Positions 52,409 through 60,096 of a stretch of DNA of 64,000 bases are shown in pieces. The stretch is taken from the NCBI GenBank assembly GCA_964490765.1, contig CAZBDV010000006.1, forward strand, positions 44,423 through 108,422, written 5' to 3'. Source of the DNA: CAZBDV01 sp964490765 (GTDB lineage: Bacteria; Cloacimonadota; Cloacimonadia; Cloacimonadales; JAJBBL01). How positions within the stretch are numbered: position 1 is the first letter of the stretch; every line of letters begins with the position of its first letter. The notes under the pieces are model-generated. The model saw nothing but the letters and a program-made list of their open reading frames with translations. It did no database searches and was not told the origin of the DNA. The position numbers were made by a program, and so were the translations under genes.

Positions 52409-52945
52409 ATGCTTAAGAGAGCTTATTCAATACTACTTATCTCCGCTCTGCTTATCACGGCAGCAATTGGACTGGAAGCGGCAGAGATTTTGACCGGCAG
52501 GATTAAAATCGAGGATAATATCGCTACGATTACGACAGGAGAGCGAGAAATATCTCTCTATGTAACCCAACCGGAATTTATTGCTGACAAGCCTTTTCCC
52601 TTTGATGAGACTGGCGAATATCAATTCCACGGCTTTGCTACGGAGAAAGGTTATATAATCCACGAGATCTCGATATCAGGCAGAGAGGAGAGTTTAAAAT
52701 CCGAATCGGGTAAGCCTCTGCTACTATCTACAGACCAGGACATCTCTTACAGCATCGATCCACGACGTTGTATCTCCTGCCGTTTCTGTATAGAGGCCTG
52801 TCCTGTAAATGCTATCTCTATGCGAAGAGGTGTAGCTATTATCGATCAGGATAGATGTATCTCCTGCGGTATCTGTCTCGAAGGTAATCAGACAGACTAC
52901 GAAGGGTGCCCCGTTGGTGCAGTAAGAGCAGATGAAAAGGATTAA
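52409..52945 (+). CDS. Exported ferredoxin-like protein with two [4Fe-4S] motifs
   Basis: 178 residues. Residues 1-24 are a signal peptide (LLISALLITAAIGLEA). About 25-100 form a beta-rich OB-like domain (ILTGRIKIEDNIATITTGE). The C-terminal ferredoxin domain has a standard motif CISCRFCIEACPVNAI and a second one with an insertion, CISCGICLEGNQTDYEGCP, that is CX2CX2CX10CP rather than CX3CP. Ferredoxins are normally cytoplasmic, so export needs either Sec-compatible cluster assembly outside or a membrane-anchored, inward-facing arrangement. A TTGACA at 52355 may belong to its promoter. Confidence 0.72.
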   Translation: MLKRAYSILLISALLITAAIGLEAAEILTGRIKIEDNIATITTGEREISLYVTQPEFIADKPFPFDETGEYQFHGFATEKGYIIHEISISGREESLKSESGKPLLLSTDQDISYSIDPRRCISCRFCIEACPVNAISMRRGVAIIDQDRCISCGICLEGNQTDYEGCPVGAVRADEKD

Positions 52946-52954
52946 TCTCCCGGC

Positions 52955-53296
52955 TTACTCGATAATGAACTCCTGTGACAGAGTGCCGACTCTATTACAT
53001 TCGGCTTCAACAGTAAGAACCATCCCAGCTTGAGCCCCGGGTAGCCTGTAAAGCAGAGTAACTGAGCCTGTATCGTCCTGACGGCTCAACTCCTGCACTA
53101 CTAGCTCTCTACCTCCTTCGTAAACTCTTATCGTTCTGACATGATGATTCGTGGGATTACCGACCTGATGTGTGACAACCAGGGTCAGAACCAGCTCTTC
53201 AGAATCGAAGGAAATTTCCAGATCGGAAGGGGCATGCCCCTGTATCAGGGCAAGCGACAGTATTATCCCCAGCAGTAAGAACATTTTTTTCATCAT
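52955..53296 (-). CDS. Small exported beta-rich protein, possibly superoxide-reductase-like
   Basis: 113 residues with a signal peptide (about 5-20). The mature part is an immunoglobulin-like beta sandwich: LEISFDSEELVLTLVVTHQV, NHHVRTIRVYEGGRELVVQE and MVLTVEAECNRVG. The spacing of THQV..NHHVRTI..VY..G and ECN resembles the iron site of desulfoferrodoxin/superoxide reductase, where HxIxxIxVy and CNxHG supply ligands; here CNRVG lacks the last His. This similarity is by eye and the protein may not bind iron. It is in a run with the mini membrane protein and pepF, convergent with the exported ferredoxin 10 bases away. Confidence 0.55.
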   Translation of the reverse strand: MMKKMFLLLGIILSLALIQGHAPSDLEISFDSEELVLTLVVTHQVGNPTNHHVRTIRVYEGGRELVVQELSRQDDTGSVTLLYRLPGAQAGMVLTVEAECNRVGTLSQEFIIE

Positions 53297-53310
53297 AACC
53301 TCTCTTTTTT

Positions 53311-53496
53311 TTAATAGAAATAATTGAGATATATTGCGAGTGACCCGTGTGTCAGAGCAGAGATAAAGGTCAGGATACCGAACACCTTATGTACCTTGAT
53401 CTTAACCTTTATTACCCTCGCACCCATCAAAACGGTTGTTAACAACAGAGCAAAGGTCAGTAAACCGAGTGGTAATATCAATTTGTATGGATTCAT
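53311..53496 (-). CDS. Mini membrane protein with two helices
   Basis: 61 residues. Two hydrophobic helices (about 6-25 and 38-60) are joined by a basic loop (RVIKVKIKVHKV). His residues sit at the start of helix 2 and near its middle (HKVFGILTFISALTHG), a spacing that could hold a heme as in small ferric-reductase-like proteins, but this is speculation. The start overlaps the pepF stop by four bases (ATGA), and the exported protein follows 14 bases after its stop, so it is likely translated. No family is recognised. Confidence 0.55.
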   Translation of the reverse strand: MNPYKLILPLGLLTFALLLTTVLMGARVIKVKIKVHKVFGILTFISALTHGSLAIYLNYFY

Positions 53497-55211
53497 CTTA
53501 GCTCCTCCAGCTCCTGGCGGACAAAATCAACCAGTTCAGCCAGCCTCTTCTCTGAGAAGTCGAAATTAATACCGGCAGCTTCGTAAAGCTGATCTACAGG
53601 CCTGGTATAACCGAGTTGCAGGAATCTTTTGTAATCATCGATCGCTTTCTTACCCTTCTCCCGGTAGTTCTTATAAACTGACAGAGCACCGAGCTGAGCC
53701 ATTCCATATTCAATATAATAGAAAGGAACTTCGAATATATGGAGCTGGAACATCCAGGAGTACTTCTCCTCCTCTTCCAGCCCGCTCCAATCCACGCCAG
53801 AGTTGAATCTCTTACTCAACCTGGTGAAGTATTCATATCTTTCCTTACTGTCGTGCTCTGGATGAGTATAGATCCATTGCTGGAATGCATCTACTATCAT
53901 ACACCAGGGTAGGAACTTAAGAGTTCCCTGCAACTGGTCACGCCTGGCTTTTTTGAAATCCTCTTCCGAATCATAATATTCATCCCAGTAGTCCATTGTC
54001 AACAGTTCCATCGCCATTGAGGCGAGTTCTGCAACTTCACTCGGAGTATGCTTATAGGCAGAAATAGGTATATCTTTCGTTGCAGCAGAGTGCATCGCAT
54101 GTCCCGATTCGTGGAGCAGGGTAACTACATCACGGTGTAACCCTACAGCATTCATAAAGATAAAGGAAGAACCCATCTCCTGTAAAGGGTAATTATAACC
54201 GCCAGGTGCTTTACCCTTCCGATTCTCGAGGTCAAGCAGACCTGTATTGTCCATCATGTCAAGATTAAGGGCAAACTCCCTGTCAACCCGATTGAGTATC
54301 TTGACTCCCTTCCCGACAAACTCTTCAGTCGTTTCGAACGGTTTGAGTACCCTGCCGTCCAGATCTACTGCTGTATCCCACGGCCTTACTCTCTCGACAT
54401 CGAGCTTCTCTTTCCGCTCTTCTGTCAATTCGCGCAGAAATGGCAGAACAACCTTCTCCACAGAGAAATGGAATTGTTCGATATCCTGAGGAGTATAGGA
54501 GAACCTTCCCATCTCTTTATGCTTGAAATCGCGATAGTTATCGAATCCGGCATTGGTTGCCTGTTTCTCACGCAAGCCCCTCAGCTCATCAAAGAGGGCA
54601 TCAAGTTTCTCCCGCTCCTCTCCCAGACGCTTGTAACGGAGTCGCCAGGTCTCTTCTCTTACTTCTCTATCCGGTTCCTGCAGATACTTGCCCAGCTGGG
54701 CTAGGGTCTGCTCCTTCCCATCATAAGTGACTGTCATTTTAGAATTTATCTCTCCATACTTGTTCCGCAGTTCTGTCTCTTTCGTCTGTAAGGGAATGTT
54801 CTCTTCCCGGAAGATCTCAATATCGTTACCTATTATCCGCTTCAGATGTCCGTATTTCTCGTCGGGTAGCTTCTTCTTATACTCACTTTCATAGAACTTA
54901 AGATTGAGCTTATTGACATAGGGCTGTGAATTGGCGACTATCGCAGCATAAAATTCGTTGAAGTTCTTCTGATGCTCTTCATTGTCAGCATAACAGGTCA
55001 TCTTGATATAGAGACTGGCCATCTCTTCGGCTATGATCATTCCCAGTTCACTGCTCTTCTCCATCATAGCAATCAGATCATTCTCACTACCGATCCTGAA
55101 ATCCAGCAGTTCCTTAAACGATAACTCTACTACCTTCCAATCCCTCACATCGAAATCATCGGGATAGTATCTCCGCTCTCTTTTCTTTAACTTCTCGTCC
55201 GTTAACTTCAT
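53493..55211 (-). CDS. pepF: Oligoendopeptidase F (M3 family)
   Basis: 572 residues, typical for bacterial PepF-type M3 metallopeptidases. The zinc site VTLLHESGHAMHSAA (HExxH at about 367) is followed by the downstream Glu segment ASMAMELLTMDYW. FYYIEYGMAQLGALSVYKNY and GYTRPVDQLYEAAGINFDF are other family segments. It digests short peptides in the cytoplasm, consistent with amino-acid fermentation. It starts the three-gene run with the mini membrane protein and the exported protein. RBS AAGGAGAAG. Confidence 0.93.
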   Translation of the reverse strand: MKLTDEKLKKRERRYYPDDFDVRDWKVVELSFKELLDFRIGSENDLIAMMEKSSELGMIIAEEMASLYIKMTCYADNEEHQKNFNEFYAAIVANSQPYVNKLNLKFYESEYKKKLPDEKYGHLKRIIGNDIEIFREENIPLQTKETELRNKYGEINSKMTVTYDGKEQTLAQLGKYLQEPDREVREETWRLRYKRLGEEREKLDALFDELRGLREKQATNAGFDNYRDFKHKEMGRFSYTPQDIEQFHFSVEKVVLPFLRELTEERKEKLDVERVRPWDTAVDLDGRVLKPFETTEEFVGKGVKILNRVDREFALNLDMMDNTGLLDLENRKGKAPGGYNYPLQEMGSSFIFMNAVGLHRDVVTLLHESGHAMHSAATKDIPISAYKHTPSEVAELASMAMELLTMDYWDEYYDSEEDFKKARRDQLQGTLKFLPWCMIVDAFQQWIYTHPEHDSKERYEYFTRLSKRFNSGVDWSGLEEEEKYSWMFQLHIFEVPFYYIEYGMAQLGALSVYKNYREKGKKAIDDYKRFLQLGYTRPVDQLYEAAGINFDFSEKRLAELVDFVRQELEELR

Positions 55212-55253
55212 ATTCTTCTCCTTAATATAGGTTATCTATTGTAACATCAAGTG

Positions 55254-55850
55254 CTATTTCGCCTTCCTTAACTGCTTGAAAAGCCGCCGCATCCTGATAA
55301 AATTCTGATCATAATTGTGTGTTACCATCGATGTCTCACTGACAAACTTGACCTCCTCGATCGTAAAGAACGCCCTCGGATTGAATTCCTTGATCACACT
55401 CACGAAATCTTCGACACTCTTTCTCTTTATCACTGAGAAGATTATCTCTACCGGCCCTTCGGCTCCTGAACCCCTGATAGTGGTGAATCGATAACCTGCC
55501 TTGCGTAAGAACTCTACCAGCTTACTGCTGTCCTTCTGCGGAATGACCCGAACCTGAACGAGGCCCATGGCCATCTTCTCCTCTATCTTGATCCCGACGA
55601 AGCTTCCCATCCCGAAACCGGCTGCATAAGCAAAATAATAGAGATAGTTATCGAGATTCTGAAAGATCTGCTTCATTATGATCAGCCAGAGAAGTACCTC
55701 AAAGAACCCTAATACAGGCGCTAAGTGCTTCATCCCCTTGGATATAAAGATGATCCTGATCGTCCCGATGGTCTGATCGAATATCCTGGCAAAGAAGATT
55801 ATCAACGGCAGGATCACGTAGACGAAAGTGAATGTCTCAGTAAAAGGCAC
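55254..55850 (-). CDS. UPF0316 / DUF2179-type membrane protein
   Basis: 198 residues. Three N-terminal helices (about 8-28, 45-62, 66-88) carry the UPF0316 pattern: IIFFARIFDQTIGTIRIIFIS, PVLGFFEVLLWLIIMKQI and YAAGFGMGSFVGIKIEEKMA. The C-terminal DUF2179 domain is RVIPQKDSSKLVEFLRKAGYR with GSGAEGPVEIIFSVIKRK. The family's function is unknown; DUF2179 may bind a small ligand. It stands 42 bases upstream of pepF on the same strand. RBS GAGGAGG. Confidence 0.88.
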   Translation of the reverse strand: MPFTETFTFVYVILPLIIFFARIFDQTIGTIRIIFISKGMKHLAPVLGFFEVLLWLIIMKQIFQNLDNYLYYFAYAAGFGMGSFVGIKIEEKMAMGLVQVRVIPQKDSSKLVEFLRKAGYRFTTIRGSGAEGPVEIIFSVIKRKSVEDFVSVIKEFNPRAFFTIEEVKFVSETSMVTHNYDQNFIRMRRLFKQLRKAK

Positions 55851-56155
55851 AACCTCCTCCTCTATAATATTAAAGATTTCCGGATGATAAACTAATCTCC
55901 AGTACGATAAGAGTGAGATATCACCCGGAAATTTAATAAGTAAAATGAAGCCAACACTGTTGTCAATCTAAAACATTGAATGCCAGTTCACGAGAGAGAA
56001 AACAGGAGTAAAGCAATACCGGATACAGGATTGCAACTAATCACTATCACTTTGTCACCCCATTACCCCCTCACCACGTACCTCCTTGCTTTGCTCCCAA
56101 TGGACTTGCTTCTCCTTCCAACGGACCTCTCAACTCATAACTTTTTATCACCCCG
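55851..56155. other. Intergenic region with no recognised feature
   Basis: About 305 bases between two minus-strand genes. The plus strand is pyrimidine-rich at 56040-56155 with imperfect direct repeats (CCCAATGGAC and TCCAACGGAC). No credible gene, RNA or terminator is seen; a promoter for the gene at 55254 should lie here but no strong candidate stands out. Confidence 0.4.
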
Positions 56156-57139
56156 TTACACCGTCACGAAAACCCTCTGTTCCCAGGCCGCCTGATGAAA
56201 CCAGAACCATTTCATATCACCTTTGTATGTGATCCGCCCCAATCTGTCCGGCCCTATCGCCTGATTACGCCAGGTCTTTTCGCTGTAACGGTAATTCATA
56301 CCGCTGAACTGATCGGTAAAATTCTTTATCCAGTTTTTCTTCGTCGTCCAGTTATAGCGTAAACATCTCGTTATCGGCAGAAGAATTTCTTCCCACTCAT
56401 CGTCTGTACCCGTATATTTCCTCAAGAGGTCATAAGCCCGGCGAGCAGCTCTGATAAATCGTTCGGTAGTATCAATATAAATATCGTTGCCCCTCCCATC
56501 TATGTAAGCTATCTCGGTTCGAAACCTGTCGGGATAAGTATAGAGCAGGCCGTGCCCGATAGAGTAGCCGAATATCCCCTGCAGGCGTATAAAGGAGGGT
56601 AATTGCTGGATAGCGTCATTAGACCTGATTCGGGGATTCTTCACTCCATTATCGATCTGAGAATTACGGGCTGAGAAGTTTTGGTGGGCAAACGTATCCT
56701 CATAAGTGTGCAGAGCAATCCCCAGCCTGATCAACTCCATCTTCCGCAGTTGATTACTATCAGGTGCCTCTCTCAGTTTGTTCAGCGCTCGGTTGACCAG
56801 CTCATTTGCCAGAACTCCATCAGCTTCTGTTATATAGTTCCCCTCTTTTTGATGACTTCCCGGTAGAAAGTGAAACGGCATAAGAATCTTTTTCCTGATA
56901 TTCCTGAAGTTGTAGAGAATATTATTGATACCCTTGTGCGCCGTGCAGGTCGGATCGAACCAATCCTCCTCCATACGCTCGTAGGTCGGTTCCGGCAGAT
57001 TCCTGATCCGCAGCTTATGATGATCAGTTGCATCATCTACATATTGACAGGCATAGGCTATGAGCTGTGCCTCTCCTGGAGTAAAACCTGCCCTGACCGC
57101 CAGGGTCTTCGTCACAAAGTAATGAAATCCTATGTTCAT
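56156..57139 (-). CDS. DUF6765-like protein, phospholipase C / S1-P1 nuclease-fold-like
   Basis: 327 residues. No signal peptide. Metal-ligand-type residues are spread as in zinc-dependent phospholipase C-like helical proteins: FHYFVTKTLA (His6), YVDDATDHHKLR (about 33-44), IALHTYEDTFAHQNFSA (about 147-163) and FGYSIGHGLLYTYPDR (about 190). This fits DUF6765, whose members are usually 300-330 residues. Enzyme activity is not established. It is mono-cistronic, with a perfect 15-pair hairpin 143 bases upstream. Confidence 0.65.
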   Translation of the reverse strand: MNIGFHYFVTKTLAVRAGFTPGEAQLIAYACQYVDDATDHHKLRIRNLPEPTYERMEEDWFDPTCTAHKGINNILYNFRNIRKKILMPFHFLPGSHQKEGNYITEADGVLANELVNRALNKLREAPDSNQLRKMELIRLGIALHTYEDTFAHQNFSARNSQIDNGVKNPRIRSNDAIQQLPSFIRLQGIFGYSIGHGLLYTYPDRFRTEIAYIDGRGNDIYIDTTERFIRAARRAYDLLRKYTGTDDEWEEILLPITRCLRYNWTTKKNWIKNFTDQFSGMNYRYSEKTWRNQAIGPDRLGRITYKGDMKWFWFHQAAWEQRVFVTV

Positions 57140-57281
57140 TATTACCCCCGCTATCTTTAACTTTATTATTCTTTCGCTTCTACTGTCAAATGATTAACAT
57201 CTCACAAATCACCTCTTTAACTCTCTTCAGCCATCCCCTGATAAGCAACCCCCTGCTCTCTCCTCAGTTATTTCTCTCTTC

Positions 57282-57315
57282 AGTATGGGAGCCGGCACAG
57301 GCCGGCTCCCATACT
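57282..57315. repeat. Perfect 15-pair inverted repeat
   Basis: AGTATGGGAGCCGGC (57282-57296) pairs perfectly with GCCGGCTCCCATACT (57301-57315) around a four-base ACAG loop. Neither side has a T-run, so it is not a classical terminator. A related hairpin with the same GAGCCGGCA core lies at 63637-63669. Confidence 0.7.
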
Positions 57316-57640
57316 CCCCTGTGATTAACCAGAGTGTTCATAGAAACTCAGGCAAAAGCCGGGCTGAGGACAGTAATCTTTCCCTCTCTTCTCTCTATAA
57401 TTATACGTCTCACAGATCTGACCGCTGATAGAGAAGCAATTTTTGGCAAAGCAGAGCTGTTCGATATCCACCCGTTTAAGCGATTTTTCTCTTTAACTAC
57501 CGTATCTGTTCCGATAGAGGATAGCCACGACAATAAAGAAAAAAAACTTCTGCCTGTTTTCGGAGGGCTTATCTATAGGCAAGAGCACGACTTAGGTATC
57601 TATGCAATAATTTACTGCAACTATAAGTTGTAATTATTTA

Positions 57641-57668
57641 TTGACAGCTCTGCAGGAGGAAATATTTA
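57641..57668 (+). promoter_or_regulatory. Predicted sigma-70 promoter of the TrmB-family gene
   Basis: TTGACA (57641-57646) is followed after 16 bases by TATTTA (57663-57668), 38 bases before the ATG at 57707. The preceding sequence is AT-rich. A GGAGGA in the spacer is coincidental; the true ribosome site AGGAGG is at 57696-57701. Confidence 0.45.
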
Positions 57669-57706
57669 TAGCAACTAGAGAGTACAACAAATTTTAGGAG
57701 GTTGCA

Positions 57707-58591
57707 ATGAGTTTGTTGAAACAGCTTATGGAAATAGGTTTCACCGAATACGAGGCCAAAGTTTATAACTCTCTTGTGTATGGTGATGCCCTCAGTGCAA
57801 ATGATATAACCAAAACAACTGGAGTACCTCGCGGCCGGGTTTATGACATTCTTAATTCTCTACTTGAGGATGGATTTTGTCTGATGATTCCTGGGACGGT
57901 GAAGAAGTTTCAGGCGGTTGAGCCGGAGTTAGCTTTTGAAACCATTCTCGAGAAGCAACGCGCGAAGGAGCAGAGTACCAGAAGGGTTATCGAAAAGCTC
58001 CAGTCGGCTTATCTATCTGAAGAATCGAACAAATCTCAGCTAGATTGTTTATATGTTTATTCAGCGAAAGCAACGATTGCAAAGAAGAGCAATGAATTCA
58101 TCGAGCAGACGAAAGAGATTCACCGTTCCTTATGCAAGCCACCTTACATAACGATCGACAAGATCGAGGATTTAGAGGAGAAGGCCGGTCCTGTAATCAG
58201 GGCTCTTCAGTCGGGCAGGATTTTCAAGAGTATATATGAGATCGAAGAGGACAACATGGAGAATTTTCTTCGTATCTGTTCCTTTTTTCAGGGTCATGGC
58301 GAGCAGGTCCGGGTGATGCAGAAGATCCCGATCAAGCTGATAATCAAGGACAAGACCTGTGCTATGTTTACTCTTTTTCACGAGTCATTGACGAAGAACA
58401 ACATAACTTCGATGTATCTGGAGCATTCTGATGTTGTCTATGCCCTGATCGATCTTTTCGAGTATTATTGGGAGAAGGCGATCCCCTTCGAGGAATACAA
58501 GCCGGAGAAGGTTTCTCCTACACATCCGGAACTTACAGCAGATGCAGGGAAGGCAAAAATTTCCGCCAGCCCGTCACGCTCGCTGAAGTAA
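57707..58591 (+). CDS. TrmB-family transcriptional regulator
   Basis: 294 residues, RBS AGGAGG. The N-terminal winged helix (about 3-75) reads LMEIGFTEYEAKVYNSLV, then LSANDITKTTGVPRGRVYD, the classical TrmB recognition helix pattern. A coiled coil (about 80-115) and a C-terminal ligand-like domain without a clear sugar site follow. TrmB regulators are mostly archaeal and sense sugars; they occur in some anaerobic bacteria. It stands 76 bases upstream of the giant secreted protein gene, so it may control it, but the spacing and lack of overlap leave this open. Confidence 0.85.
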   Translation: MSLLKQLMEIGFTEYEAKVYNSLVYGDALSANDITKTTGVPRGRVYDILNSLLEDGFCLMIPGTVKKFQAVEPELAFETILEKQRAKEQSTRRVIEKLQSAYLSEESNKSQLDCLYVYSAKATIAKKSNEFIEQTKEIHRSLCKPPYITIDKIEDLEEKAGPVIRALQSGRIFKSIYEIEEDNMENFLRICSFFQGHGEQVRVMQKIPIKLIIKDKTCAMFTLFHESLTKNNITSMYLEHSDVVYALIDLFEYYWEKAIPFEEYKPEKVSPTHPELTADAGKAKISASPSRSLK

Positions 58592-58667
58592 AATGAAGAT
58601 AGATATGTGAGATAGTTTACAGAACGATAATCAATAATCAAATGAAACAAACTTTACGGAGGTTTAA

Positions 58668-59941
58668 ATGAAAAGGAGAACTTTTCTAACCATTCTGATG
58701 GTAATAGCGTCATTGACAATTCTCTTTGGCCAGAACGCCACCATAGTTCTGGAAGAGGATTTCAGTGGTATCGAAGTCGGTGAAATACCTACCGGCTGGA
58801 CAAGCTCACATACCTACTGGGGTGTCAGCGATTCCAACGAAGCTGGTGGAGAAGCACCTGAGATGCGTCTCTGGACATCGGTCTACGGTACATTCCGATT
58901 AGAGACACCAGCACTCGACGTTTCCGATCTCTCAAATCTGGAATTAGTATTCAAGCAGAAGCTCGATGATCTGGATGACCCGGGCCCTTATACGATCAGT
59001 GTTCAGGTTTCAGTGGATGGCGTGAACTGGACCACGGAATGGTCCTATGTCGATCCGGCGAACATACAGCCTGAGATCAGATCTATCAATCTTGATCCCT
59101 ATGCCGGAGAGGAAGAATTCTATATCTCCTGGTTATTCGATGGTGATGGTGGTGATCTCGATTTCTGGTGGATCGACGATATAATTGTCTATGAGCCGAC
59201 CCCCTATCCCGGCGAGGCGTTGCTGGTCTATCCGGAGGATGAGGCTGAAATGATCCTGACGCCTGTATCTCTGGAATGGATTAAGGGTATCAGTGCTGAT
59301 CCGACCGGTTATGAACTCTATCTCGGCACAACGAATCCCCCACCGTTTCTCGTCGATGTGGGTGGTGATACCACTTATCTGACCGACGAACTGGAATATA
59401 ACACGACTTACTACTGGCAGATAGTGCCTTACAACAACGAGGGAAGCCCTCCGGAATGCCCGGTCTGGAGTTTTACAACCGGTCCGAATCCGGAGATCAG
59501 CATTCCCCATTTCGAGAATTTCGATTCGGTAGAGACACCAGATATTCCCTACAGCTGGCGTAAGATCGTCGAAAGTACCTCTACTGTTTCTAAGATAGTT
59601 ACTATCTCTTATTCATCACCCCATTCTCCACCGAATCATGTTCAGATAACATCCAATAATTTACCGGAGAACAATGTTATCCTGATAACTCCACCTGTTG
59701 AAGAGATAGGTGAGAGCAGGATCAAGTTCTGGCTGAGATCGACCTATCTCCCGAACCAGGGTGATTTCTTTGTCGGAACAATAACGGATCCCTACGATGC
59801 TTCTACCTTTACAATCTTCGAGACGATAACCCCTGCAGATCTTTCAACATCATATCAGGAATTTATCGTCAGCTTCGAAGACTATACGGGGACCGATCAG
59901 TATATCGCTTTCAAGCACAGCAATCTGGGTAATTATTCTAC
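58668..59941 (+). CDS. Giant modular secreted protein, part 1 of 3 (gene interrupted by assembly gaps)
   Basis: First 424 codons of one gene, 58668-63386. RBS GGAGG; a signal peptide (about 3-22, FLTILMVIASLTILF). Domain 1 (about 27-175) is a choice-of-anchor J / MAM-like beta sandwich beginning LEEDFSGIEVGEIPTGWTSS and ending FWWIDDIIVYEP. An FnIII-like module (about 180-275) follows with SLEWIKGISADPTGYELYLG. A second anchor-J domain starts at about 280 (PHFENFDSVETPDIPYSW) and runs into the N block. The frame is broken only by the artificial gap: the 55 bases before it (59887-59941) are repeated after it (60042-60096), so the true gene is continuous here. Confidence 0.8.
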
Positions 59942-60096
59942 NNNNNNNNNNNNNNNNNNNNNNNNNNNNNNNNNNNNNNNNNNNNNNNNNNNNNNNNNNN
60001 NNNNNNNNNNNNNNNNNNNNNNNNNNNNNNNNNNNNNNNNNCGGGGACCGATCAGTATATCGCTTTCAAGCACAGCAATCTGGGTAATTATTCTAC
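59887..60096. other. Assembly gap flanked by a 55-base duplicate
   Basis: 100 N (59942-60041) separate two identical 55-base copies, 59887-59941 and 60042-60096. Collapsing one copy and the N run shifts the frame by 155 bases (two modulo three) and restores a single open frame. The duplicate is therefore most likely a scaffolding overlap that was not merged, not a tandem repeat in the genome. Confidence 0.85.

Larger units (their letters stand above)
57140..57706. other. Divergent intergenic region with hairpin and promoter
   Basis: 567 bases between the DUF6765-like gene (minus) and the TrmB gene (plus). It holds a perfect hairpin at 57282-57315 and a promoter at 57641-57668. A possible 99-codon GTG frame at 57334-57633 has no good ribosome site or recognisable family and is not called. 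CAACT-ATA-AGTTG near 57618-57632 is a small inverted repeat that might be an operator of the TrmB gene. Confidence 0.5.

Noticed and set aside
57334..57633. 99-codon frame starting GTG between the hairpin and the TrmB promoter
   Set aside because: No Shine-Dalgarno, no recognisable pattern, and a competing frame on the other strand; composition looks non-coding.
59887..60096. Genuine tandem repeat of 55 bases
   Set aside because: Identical copies flank a 100-N placeholder, and collapsing them restores the frame; an unmerged scaffold overlap explains this better.
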